Positions 11,533-20,400 of a stretch of 61,701 bases of DNA are shown one piece after another. The notes beneath the pieces were generated by a model. That model saw only the letters and a program-made list of their open reading frames with translations. It did no database searches and had not been told where the DNA came from. Made by a program: the position numbers and the translations under genes. This stretch comes from CAZEVY01 sp964515555 (GTDB lineage Bacteria > Acidobacteriota > Terriglobia > Bryobacterales > Bryobacteraceae), in contig CAZEVY010000020.1 of the NCBI GenBank assembly GCA_964515555.1, forward strand, positions 1-61,701, written 5' to 3'. How positions within the stretch are numbered: position 1 is the stretch's first letter; each line of letters begins with the position of its first letter.

Positions 11533-12153
11533 CTACTCCCGCGCCCGCGCGACAAACCCGGGAAAGCCATCGCGGGCGAGCGCTTCCGCCAGGCGCCGGG
11601 CTTCGCCCGCCGTCGCCGCTTCGCCGGCCAGAACGCACCAGCGCCCGTCGCGCCGGACGATCCGCGCCTTCCCGTGCCGGTTGCCGACGCGCCGCCGCAG
11701 GCTCTCGGCGTTCTCGCGATCGGCGAAGGCGCCCAGCTGCACGGCGAACCCGCCGCGCTCCGCCTCCGGCAGCGCGACGATCCGCAGCCGCACCCGCGCC
11801 AGTCCTGGGCCGATCATGCGGATCTCGCGCGCCGCGGCGCGCGAGAGGTCGATGATCCTTCCGTCGACGAACGGTCCGCGATCGGTGATGCGCACCTCCA
11901 CCGACATCCCGTTGTCGAGGTTGCCCACTTCGACGCGCGTTCCGAACGGCAGCGTGCGGTGCGCGGCCGTGAGCTTCTCCATGTCGTAGATCTCGCCGTT
12001 GGCCGCGCGCCGTCCATGATAGGGCTCCCCGTACCAGCTCGCGACTCCGGTTTCGACGCCGCCGATCGAGGGAGGCGCCGGTGTGCGCGCGCGCCGCCCG
12101 CCGCAGGAGACGGCGAGCAGCGCCAGAACAGCGGCAAGAAGGCGCTTCGCCAA
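11533..12153 (-). CDS. rlpA: RlpA-family septal-ring lytic transglycosylase lipoprotein with SPOR domain
   Basis: A 206-residue lipoprotein: signal MAKRLLAAVLALLAVSCGG with lipobox LAVSC (Cys17). The double-psi beta-barrel begins 'TGVASWYGEPYHGRRAANGE' (about 36-55) and continues 'LTAAHRTLPFGTRVEVGN' and 'ITDRGPFVDGRIIDLS', containing the conserved His and Asp. A C-terminal SPOR-like domain (about 135-206, 'FAVQLGAFADRENAESLRRR') should bind denuded glycan at division sites. Family members cleave naked peptidoglycan strands. The start is TTG at 12153, because no ATG or GTG precedes the lipoprotein signal in frame. It is divergent from the micro-gene at 12314, sharing a 160-base intergenic region. 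Confidence 0.85.
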   Translation of the reverse strand: MAKRLLAAVLALLAVSCGGRRARTPAPPSIGGVETGVASWYGEPYHGRRAANGEIYDMEKLTAAHRTLPFGTRVEVGNLDNGMSVEVRITDRGPFVDGRIIDLSRAAAREIRMIGPGLARVRLRIVALPEAERGGFAVQLGAFADRENAESLRRRVGNRHGKARIVRRDGRWCVLAGEAATAGEARRLAEALARDGFPGFVARARE

Positions 12154-12226
12154 AGAACAATTCTATCGAAAAACGTTTTTGGCGTCGCGGAGCCTTCCGC
12201 GAGCGCCGCGCCTGTGAATTTTTCTC

Positions 12227-12284
12227 TTGACATTCTCTTCAGATAACCTTATATATGGATCACACAGTGCGATCTCACGATCGC
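12227..12284 (+). promoter_or_regulatory. Near-consensus sigma-70-type promoter and 5' hairpin of the micro-gene
   Basis: TTGACA at 12227-12232 is a perfect -35 box. A 17-base spacer leads to TATATA at 12250-12255, giving a start point near 12262. This is unusually AT-rich for the window. The expected 5' end of the RNA contains a perfect 6-bp hairpin (GCGATC, loop TCAC, GATCGC; 12269-12284), which could protect the transcript from 5' decay. The alternative -10 TTATAT at 12249 with 16-base spacing is also acceptable. Confidence 0.7.
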
Positions 12285-12313
12285 CAACTTCAGATGTTAG
12301 GGAGAATCAATCG

Positions 12314-12388
12314 ATGAAGACTGCAACCAAGAAGGCTGCCAAGAAGGCCCCGGCCAAGAAGGCCGCTGCGAAGAAGAAGAAGAAGTAG
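12314..12388 (+). CDS. 24-residue Lys/Ala-rich, histone-H1-tail-like microprotein
   Basis: An ATG at 12314 follows a good ribosome site (GGGAGA, 9 bases upstream) and opens 24 codons ending TAG. The product begins MKTATKKAAKKAPAKK and finishes AAAKKKKK: 13 Lys, 7 Ala, 2 Thr, 1 Pro and Met. This is the composition of the C-terminal tail of histone H1 and of bacterial H1-like DNA-binding proteins, but no globular domain is present. The gene has its own strong promoter and its own perfect terminator, so the roughly 205-nt transcript is monocistronic. A nucleic-acid-binding or ribosome-associated role is an inference from charge. The poly-Lys AAG run could also stall ribosomes and make the RNA regulatory. 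Confidence 0.6.
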   Translation: MKTATKKAAKKAPAKKAAAKKKKK

Positions 12389-12438
12389 CAGAACGGGCGC
12401 CCCGCTGGGGGCGGCAGCAAAAAAACACACAGCTTTCA

Positions 12439-12466
12439 CGGCCCCGAGAAATCGGGGCCGTTTTTT
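12439..12466 (+). terminator. Rho-independent terminator
   Basis: A perfect 9-bp stem (CGGCCCCGA / TCGGGGCCG) closed by a GAAA tetraloop (12448-12451) is followed directly by TTTTTT at 12461-12466. It lies 51 bases after the micro-gene stop and has textbook intrinsic-terminator structure in the plus direction. The other strand lacks a T-tract directly after the stem, so it should be much weaker for metW coming the other way. Confidence 0.9.
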
Positions 12467-12516
12467 ATTGCGCGCCGGTCCCGCGCGTCCGTACGGAACC
12501 GGGCGCGCGACGCGCG

Positions 12517-13149
12517 TCAGCGGCGGAGAAGAAACACCGCCGTCTCCGCCAGCAGGTTCGGACGCAGCCGCAAGCCGCGATCTCCCGCCAGGAAGAAGCT
12601 CTTCTCGATCCTCCACTGTTCGCGCGCCGCCAGATCCTGGAAGTCGTCGATGGTGAAGAAGTGGATGTTGGGCGAGTCGTGCCAGGAGTAGGGAAACAGC
12701 TTCGTGCGGGGCGCGCGACCGCTCACCAGGTGCGACCATCGCACGCGCCAGTGGCCGAAGTTCGGGAAGGCCACCACCGCGAATCGTCCGACGCGCAGAA
12801 TCTCGCGCAGCACGTGCACCGGCCGCGGCATCTCCTGAAGCGTCTGGCTGAGGATCACGTAGTCGAACGCCAGGTCCGGATAGTGCGAGAGGCTGGCCTC
12901 GATATCGCCCTGGTAGGCCGAGACGCCGCGGGCGATCGCCTTCTGCGCGCGCGACGACTGGATCTCGACGCCGCGCGCCTCCACGCCCTTGTTCTCCGCC
13001 AGCCAGGCCAGCAGCTCGCCCTCGCCGCAGCCCAGGTCGAGCACCCGGGTCCCCGGCTCGATGATCTCGCCGATGATGGCGTAGTCGCTGCGCCCCAGGA
13101 TCTCGCGGACCCTCGTGCGGTCGCTCGCCGCCGGCGGCGCGGCGCTCAT
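12517..13149 (-). CDS. metW: MetW-family methyltransferase-like partner of MetX
   Basis: A 210-residue protein. The start at 13149 overlaps the metX stop in ATGA and gives MSAAPPAASDRTRVREILG. The SAM-binding motif I is intact ('GTRVLDLGCGEGELLAWL', about 33-50), followed by the MetW features 'GVEIQSSRAQKAIARGVSAYQGDIE', 'VILSQTLQEMPRPVHVLREI' and 'VAFPNFGHWRVRW', ending 'NLLAETAVFLLRR'. MetW is encoded next to MetX in many proteobacteria and other phyla and is needed for full homoserine O-acyltransferase activity; the mechanism is not fully settled. The overlap implies translational coupling to MetX. The downstream 128 bases contain no further minus-strand gene. Confidence 0.92.
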   Translation of the reverse strand: MSAAPPAASDRTRVREILGRSDYAIIGEIIEPGTRVLDLGCGEGELLAWLAENKGVEARGVEIQSSRAQKAIARGVSAYQGDIEASLSHYPDLAFDYVILSQTLQEMPRPVHVLREILRVGRFAVVAFPNFGHWRVRWSHLVSGRAPRTKLFPYSWHDSPNIHFFTIDDFQDLAAREQWRIEKSFFLAGDRGLRLRPNLLAETAVFLLRR

Positions 13150-14255
13150 CGCGCCAGGCCCTTCGCCGTCGACGACAGGAAGCCGCGCACGATCTCGCTC
13201 TGCTCGCCCACCTCCACCAGAAAAGCATCGTGGCCGTAGTTCGATTCCAGGTCGCAGTAGGCGACGTCGCGCAGCAGCCCGCGTAGCGGGTTGACGATCT
13301 CCAGCGCCTGGTAGCTCGGGTACAGCCAGTCGGATGTGAAGCTGATCACCAGAAAGCGGCACTTCGAGCGCGCCAGCGAGGCGCCGAGCGATGGGAAGCC
13401 GCGGCTCAGGTCGAAGTAATCCTCGGCCTTGGTGATGTAGAGGTATGAGTTGGCATCGAAGCGCTCGACGAACTGGCTGCCGCGATAGCGCAGGTAGCTC
13501 TCCACCTCGAAGTCGACGCTGAAATCGAAGCCGAACTGTTCCTTCTCGCGCAGACGGCGCCCGAACTTCTCGTGCATCGACTCGTCGCTCATGTAGGTGA
13601 TGTGCCCGACCATGCGGGCGACCGCGAGTCCGCGCGCCGGTGGCTTGCCGGCATAGTAATCGCCGCCGTTCCAGTCCGGGTCGGCGACGATCGCCTGCCG
13701 GCCGACCTCGTTGAAGGCGATCTGCATGGCCGTGTGACGCGCCGTGGTCGCGATCGGCATGCAGCAGGCCACGCGATCGGGAAAGCTCACCGCCCATTCG
13801 AGCGCCTGCATGCCGCCCATCGATCCGCCGGCCACCGCCAGCAGCCGCTCGATTCGGAAACGGTCGACCAGCCTCGCCTGCAATCGAACCATGTCGCCGA
13901 TGGTGATGACCGGGAATTTCAGCCCATAAGGACAGCCCGTCGCCGGATTGATCGACGACGGCCCGGTGGTCCCGCGGCACCCTCCCAGCACGTTCGAGCA
14001 GATCAGAAAGTACTTGTCGGTGTCGAACGCCTTCCCGGGGCCGATCATGTCGTCCCACCAGCCCGGCTTTCCGGTTTCTTTGTCGACGCCGCCGGCGTGG
14101 GCGTCCAGAGAGAAGGCGTGGAGAATCAGGATGGCGTTGGAACGGGCGGCGTTCAAGGCGCCGTAAGTCTCGTAGGCGACCTCGACGGGCGCAAGCGTGG
14201 CGCCGCAGTCGAGACCGAGTGAGTCGAACCGGGCGTATTGAGTCTCGACGACCAA
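13146..14255 (-). CDS. metX: Homoserine O-acyltransferase MetX
   Basis: A 369-residue alpha/beta-hydrolase-fold acyltransferase, first committed enzyme of methionine synthesis, transferring acetyl (or succinyl) to homoserine. The nucleophile elbow is 'AVAGGSMGGMQALEWA'. The oxyanion/substrate segment is 'CRGTTGPSSINPATGCPYG', and the catalytic Asp and His lie in 'SFTSDWLYP' and 'NYGHDAFLVE'. The reading frame is closed by TGA 12 bases upstream of TTG at 14255; no ATG or GTG is available before the conserved N-terminal segment, so TTG is the likely start. There is no good Shine-Dalgarno, and a long stem ends only 11 bases upstream, which suggests translation is controlled by the leader element at 14267-14402. 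Confidence 0.9.
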   Translation of the reverse strand: MVVETQYARFDSLGLDCGATLAPVEVAYETYGALNAARSNAILILHAFSLDAHAGGVDKETGKPGWWDDMIGPGKAFDTDKYFLICSNVLGGCRGTTGPSSINPATGCPYGLKFPVITIGDMVRLQARLVDRFRIERLLAVAGGSMGGMQALEWAVSFPDRVACCMPIATTARHTAMQIAFNEVGRQAIVADPDWNGGDYYAGKPPARGLAVARMVGHITYMSDESMHEKFGRRLREKEQFGFDFSVDFEVESYLRYRGSQFVERFDANSYLYITKAEDYFDLSRGFPSLGASLARSKCRFLVISFTSDWLYPSYQALEIVNPLRGLLRDVAYCDLESNYGHDAFLVEVGEQSEIVRGFLSSTAKGLAR

Positions 14256-14266
14256 CGGGAGATTTC

Positions 14267-14402
14267 ATGATAACTCAAGATCCGAGCGCGGCCCGGAAAT
14301 CGTATCTACCTGTGCCGTGTGTTGGTGCGGGAGCGCTCGACTGGTGGTGCGCTGACCACCTCTCGGCGCAAGACCCCCGCCTGTCGCTCGGTGAGTTATC
14401 AT
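14267..14402 (-). promoter_or_regulatory. Inverted-repeat-bounded structured element in the metX leader (candidate cis-regulatory RNA)
   Basis: Perfect 11-base arms (ATGATAACTCA at 14267-14277 and TGAGTTATCAT at 14392-14402) enclose a second perfect 7-bp pairing (CCGAGCG 14282-14288 with CGCTCGG 14385-14391), separated only by a 4-base bulge. Inside, on the metX strand, are a GGTGGT/ACCACC hairpin with loop CAGCGC and a GCGGG...CCCGC pairing. The outer stem ends 11 bases before the metX TTG codon. A closed 18-bp basal stem around a multibranched core resembles riboswitch architecture. I do not see the SAM-I core sequences (GGCAACC, GATGA) or another consensus I recognise. An alternative is a small palindrome-ended mobile repeat. 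Confidence 0.5.
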
Positions 14403-14406
14403 TCGA

Positions 14407-14460
14407 CGTAGTAGGTCCCGGGAGTTCGGCCGCCGCGGCCCCCTTGCGGTTCCCACTACG
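14407..14460 (+). promoter_or_regulatory. GC-rich stem-loop in the leader of the giant surface-protein gene
   Basis: CGTAGT (14407-14412) pairs with ACTACG (14455-14460), enclosing a GGCCG/CGGCC hairpin. It ends 11 bases before the ATG at 14472, and the region between has no Shine-Dalgarno. It could lower or control translation of the 2563-residue protein, or terminate or attenuate transcription. It could also be chance pairing in GC-rich sequence. Confidence 0.25.
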
Positions 14461-14471
14461 CATTTGACAGT

Positions 14472-17400
14472 ATGAGCCGCTTGTCTCGCCTCTCCCGCCC
14501 GGCGTGCGTGACCGCCCTGTTCCTGGCGGCGGCCGCCGTTCACGCCTCTCCCGATCTCATCCCCCAGAACGTCACGCTCGGTGCCGCCTCGGTCGCCGCC
14601 GGAGGAAACCTCTCCGTCACCTTCACGATCCGCAACCAGGGCACGACCGCCGCTCCCGCGACCATGACCGGCCTCGTACTTAGCGCCAGCGCGAACCTGG
14701 GCGGCCTCTTGAACAGCGACCCCACACTGCGGGAAGTGACCACCTCCGCGCTCACCGCCGGCGCCTCGTCGATAACCACCACCAGCGTCACCATCCCGCC
14801 GGCGACGCCGCCGGGGACCTATTACATCTGGGTGGTGGCCGACTTCAACCTGACCGCCGGACAGAGCGACGAGAACAACGACTTCGCCCGCTCGCCGGCC
14901 TTCACCGTGACCGGCACTGCCTCGGTCTTCCCCGAGTCGCCGCATCCCTACCCGGACAACTACGACAACACGTTTGCCTACACGCTTCCCGGTACGGGCA
15001 TCTCCTCGATCAACGTGACCTTCGACCCGCTGACCGCTACCGAGCCGTGTTGCGACTTTATCCATATTATGGAGAGCAACGGCAGCCCCATCCCGGGGAG
15101 CCCGTTCAGCGGCAACCAGCTCGCCGGCCAAACCAAAACCGTCCCCGGCGCGACCGTGCGCATCCGGCTCGTCACTGACGGCAGCATCGTCGCTTACGGC
15201 TTCAAGGTCTCCAACGTCGTGGCCGCCTCGACGACCCCCACCACGCCGGGCGCCCCGTCGAATCTCGCAGCGTTTACCATCTCCTCGACGCAGATCAATC
15301 TCTCCTGGACCGACAACTCGAATAACGAAACCTCCTTCCGCATCGAGCGCCGCACCGCCGGCGGAGCCTTCGCGACCATCGCCACCGTGGGGGCCAACAC
15401 CACCAGCTACCAGAACACGGGGCTGAGCGCCGGCACGCAGTACTTCTTCCGCATCCGCGCCGAAAACAATACCGGCAGCTCGGCCTACACACCCGAGGTC
15501 TCCGCGACCACGTCAGGCACGGCGGGCGGGCCGTATCCGGAATCGCCGCATCCCTATCCGGACAACTACGACAACACCCAGAGCTACACGCTCATCGGCT
15601 CCGGCATCACGTCGATCAATGTCACCTTCGATCCGCAGACCCTGGTGGAGTTCGGCTTCGACTACATCCACGTCACCGACGGCGGCGGCGCGCCCATCCC
15701 CGGCAGCCCCTTCACCGGCAACCAGCTCGCGGGACAGACCCGCACCGTCCCCGGCGCGACCGTGCGCATCCGCCTCACCAGCGACGGCAGCGTCACCTAC
15801 TTCGGCTACCGGGTGACGAACATCGTCGCCGGAAGCACGGCGGGACAGACTCCGGCGGCGCCCTCGGGAATGACGGCGACCGCCGTTTCCACCAGCCAGA
15901 TCAACCTGAGCTGGACCGACAATTCGAGCAACGAGACCGGCTTCCGCGTCGAGCGCCGCACCGCCACCGGGAGTTACGCGACCGTCGCCATCGTCGGCGC
16001 CAACGTCACGGCGTATCAGAGCACCGGCCTCGCCGCCGCGACCCAGTACCTCTTCCGCGTGCGAGCCGAGAACGCCGCCGGTTTCTCGGCTTACACGGCC
16101 GAGGCCAGCGCCACCACGTCGGCGGGCAACACCGGGGGACTGTATCCCGAGTCGCCGCATCCCTATCCGGACAACTACGACAACACCTGGACCTATACGC
16201 AACCCGGCGCCGGCATCACCTCCATCGTCGTCACCTTCGATCCGCTGACCAGCGTCGAGTTCGGATTCGACTACATCCACGTCACCGACGGCAGCGGCAA
16301 CCCGATCGCCGGGAGTCCGTTTACCGGCGGCCAGCTGGCCGGCCAGGCCAAGACCGTTCCCGGCGCGACCGTCCGCATCCGCCTGACCAGCGACGGCAGC
16401 GTCACCGCCTTTGGCTTCCGCGTGACCAACGTGGTCGCCGGCGGAACTCCGGGCGCGACGCCGCCGGCCGCGCCCTCCAACCTCACGGCCGTACCCGTCT
16501 CGACGTCGCAGATCAATCTTTCGTGGATCGACAACTCCAGCAACGAAGCCACCTTCCGTATCGAGCGCCGCACCGCGACCGGGACCTTCGCCACCATCGC
16601 GACCGTCGGCGCAAACGTGACGGCCTACCAGAACACGGGCCTCGCCGCCGGCACGACGTATTTCTTCCGCGTCCGCGCCGAGAACGCCGCCGGGAATTCC
16701 TCGTACACGATCGAATCCAGCGCTACCACTCCCACCACCGCCGGCGCGCTGCCCGAGTCGCCGCATCCCTACGCGGACAACTACGACAACACCTGGACCT
16801 ACACGCTGCCCGGCGCTCCCTCCTCGATCAACGTGGTATTCGATTCGCAGACGTTCACCGAGGCGGACTACGACTTCATCCACATCACCGACGGCGCCGG
16901 AACGCCGATCGCCGGTAGCCCGTTCACCGGGAATCAGCTCGCCGGGCAGACGAAGGTCGTGCCGGGCGCGACCGTGCGCATCCGACTGATCACCGACGGC
17001 AGCATCGTCTATTACGGGTTCCGCGTCACTGGCATCACGGCGGGCGCGGTGATCGGTGCGCCGGCGGCCCCGTCGAACCTGCTCGCGATCGCCGTCTCCA
17101 GCAGCCAGGTCCTGCTGACGTTCCGCGACAACTCCGCCAACGAGACCATGTTCCGCGTGGAGCGGCGCACCGCCACGGGCGCCTTCGCTACCGCCGCCAC
17201 GCTGGCGGCCAACCTGACGAGCTTCGTCGACTCCGGTCTGACCGCGGGCACGACATACTTCTATCGGGCGCGTGCCGAGAACGGCAGCGGCGCCTCGGCC
17301 TACACCGCCGAGGCCACCGCGACCACGACGGGCGCGGCACTGGCGCTTCCGGAGTCGCCGCACCCGTATTTCGACAACTACGACAACACCTTCACCTATA

Positions 17401-20400
17401 CGCTGCCCGGCTCAGGTATTTCGACGATCAGCGTGACGTTCGACCCGCGCACTTCCGTCGAGCAGGGATTCGATTTCATCCACGTGATGGACGGAAACGG
17501 AAACCCGATCCAGGGCAGCCCGTTCACCGGCACGCAGCTCGCCGCCGCCACCAAGGTCGTCCCCGGCGCGACCGTCCGCATTCGGTTGACCAGCGACGGC
17601 AGCGTCACCGACTTCGGATTCAAGGTGACCAACGTGGTCTCCGGCGGAGCCGTGAGCGGACCGAGCGTTCCCGCCGCGCCCTCGAACCTGCGTGCGACCG
17701 CATCCGCCGGCCGCATCGACCTCGCCTGGAACGACAATTCGTCCAACGAGACGCTGTTTCGGGTCGAGCGGCGCACCGGGAGCGGGTCGTTCGCGGCCAT
17801 TTTCGTCACCCCGGCCAGCGCAACCACGATCATCGACACCGGACTCACCGCGGGGACCACGTATTTCTACCGCGTGCGCGCCGAGAACACCGCCGGCGTC
17901 TCGGCCTACACCAGCGAGGCCAGCGCCACCACGCCAGGGTCGACGTCGGGCGGACAGTTCCCCGAGTCGGCGCATCCCTACGCGAACAACTTCGACAACA
18001 CCTGGACCTACGCCCTCGCGGGAGCGTCGATCGCCTCCATCAACGTGTCGTTCGATGTCGACACCTTCACTGAGCCGCGCTTCGACCTGATCTACGTCAT
18101 GGACGCCTCCGGCAACAACATCGCCGGCAGCCCTTTCAGCGGCGATCAGCTCGCCGGTCAGACCAAGACCGTGCCGGGTGCCACCGTGAGGATCCGTCTC
18201 GTCACCGACGGCAGCGTCACCTACTACGGCTTCCGGGTCACCGGCGTGGTGGCGGGCGGCGTGTCGGCGACTCCACCGGCGTCGCCCTCCGGCTTGCAGG
18301 CCCGGGCGCTTTCCCCGACGCAGGTGTTCCTTTTGTGGACGGATAATTCCAACAACGAGTCCTCGTTCCGCCTCGAGCGACGCTCCGGGGGCGCTTACGC
18401 GCTGGCCGGTATGGTCGGCGCCAACGGAACGGGATTCACGGACGGCAACCTCACGGCCGGCGTCACCTACACCTATCGGCTTCGCGCCGAGAACGCCGCG
18501 GGAGTCTCGGCCTTCACGGCCGAAGTGTCGATAGCGACTCCCGCGCCCGGGACCCCCCTGCCCGACCTGAATCCACTGAACGTCACACTGAGCGTCGCCA
18601 CCATCCAGCCGGGCGGGGCGTTGACCGTCACGCACTCGCTCCGTAACCTCGGCGACGCCGCGGCCACCGCTTCGACAACGCGGCTGCGGCTGGGCACCAA
18701 CCCCAACGCCTATTCCGGCAACGACCCGTTACTGGTCAGCGTTACCGCCACCAGCGTGGCGCCGGGTCAGTTGCTGACGGCGTCGAATCTACCCATCACC
18801 ATTCCCGCAGCCACCACACCCGGCACCTATTACGTCTGGGCGCGCGCCGACGCGCTCGGCGTCCTGACCCAGTCCAACACCGCCAACGATTTCGCGCGCA
18901 GCGGCGCCATCGTGGTGACCTCAACGGCCGCGCCGGTGCTGCCCGAGTCGGCGCATCCCTACACCAACAACTTCGACTTCACGTGGGCCTACACGCGCAC
19001 CGGCAATCCCAGCTCCATTAACGTGACCTTCGATTCGCAGACCTACACCGAGCCGGGCTTCGACTTCATCCACGTCACCGACAACGCCGGCAATCCGATC
19101 CCCGGTAGTCCCTTCGACGGCGCCGACCTCGCCGGACGAACCGTCACCGTCCCCGGTGCGACCGTGAGGATCCGCCTGGTCACCGACGCCAGCCTCACCT
19201 ACTACGGCTTCCGCGTGACATCGGTGGAGCCCGGGACGCCCGTGGTCATCAGCGCGCGCCCGAACATCTTCCCCTCGTTCGCCCCCAGCCCGACCGCCGC
19301 GACCGATCCGCAGCCGGTCGACTTCGTCGGCACCGGTTTCCAGCAGGGTATGACCGCCGCGATCGGGTTCCCCAACGGCGGCGGCGCGAATGTCGCCGTC
19401 CAGTTGATCAACTCGAATTCGTTCCGCATCCTGGCCGCGCTCAACACTCCGGGAGTCTGGACCATTCGCGTCACGAATCCCGACGGACAGCAATCCCCGC
19501 TGATCTCCTTCACGGTGCGGCCCGGACAGGCCCCGCCCACGCCGTGCAGCTTCCAGGTGTCGCCGACGGCAGTGATTCTCCCCGCCGGCGGCGGCACGGG
19601 ACGCGTGGGCGTCACCACTACCAGCGAATGCGACTGGACCGCCACGTCCACCGACTCCTTCCTGTCGATCGTCTCCGCGGGCGGCCGCGGCAGTGGAACG
19701 GCCGAGTTCTCCGCGTCGGCGAACAATTCGCCGAATCCGCGCAGCGGCCGGGTGACGGTCGCCGGACGCACCGTGGACGTGACGCAGTCCGGCGCCGCGC
19801 GCAGTTACTCGGTCTCGCCCGCGAGCCTGCTGTTCAGCTTCCGCGAGAGCGGCCCTGCGCCGCCCGATCAGGTCCTCACGCTGCTGAGCCAGTCGCCCGG
19901 GGTAAGCTTCACGGCGACGACGCGTGTCAACAACGGCCCCGACTGGCTGAAGGTGGTGCCCGCCGCCGGACCGGTGCCGGGCACGGTGGTGGTCTCGGTC
20001 ACGGCGCCGTCTCTTACCGCGGGAGTCTACACCGGCGAGGTGATTCTCAACTGCGCTCAGGCGACGCCGCCGGAGCGCCGGATTCCCGTCGAGGTGCGCG
20101 TTGCGCCTCCGGGGCTGTCGCGCCTCGCGGTCGCCCCCACGTCGCTCGCATTCTCCTTCTTCCAGGGCGGCGCGCCCGCGACGGGGCGACTCGTCGTCAG
20201 CAATCTCGGCGAAAGATCGGCGCCTTTCGGCGTCGCGGCCATCAGCGTAGGCGACTGGCTCTCGGCGAGCCCCGCGAACGCCGAGGCCTCCGGCGCGCTC
20301 CCGGTGATCGTCACCGTGATCGCGAATCCGCAGCAGCTCGGCATCGGCACCTTCAACGGCATCATTAAGCTGACCAGCTCCATCACCGGACAGGCCCTCG

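Noticed and set aside
9980..12160. Minus-strand open frame of over 700 codons spanning the gap, protease and rlpA
   Set aside because: It runs through 100 undetermined bases and is out of frame with the protease zinc motif and the RlpA domain; its product is Arg-rich without recognisable motifs.
12395..12432. Second terminator for metW on the minus strand
   Set aside because: The CCCC/GGGG hairpin is not followed by a T-tract in the metW direction; the T-run there lies before it.
14267..14402. SAM-I or cobalamin riboswitch assignment for the metX leader
   Set aside because: The core sequences expected (GGCAACC and GATGA for SAM-I; GCCACTG and B12-box for cobalamin) are not present on either strand.
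14931..18541. CRISPR or transposon array
   Set aside because: The 606-base period is wholly coding and corresponds to CUB-like/FN3 protein units.
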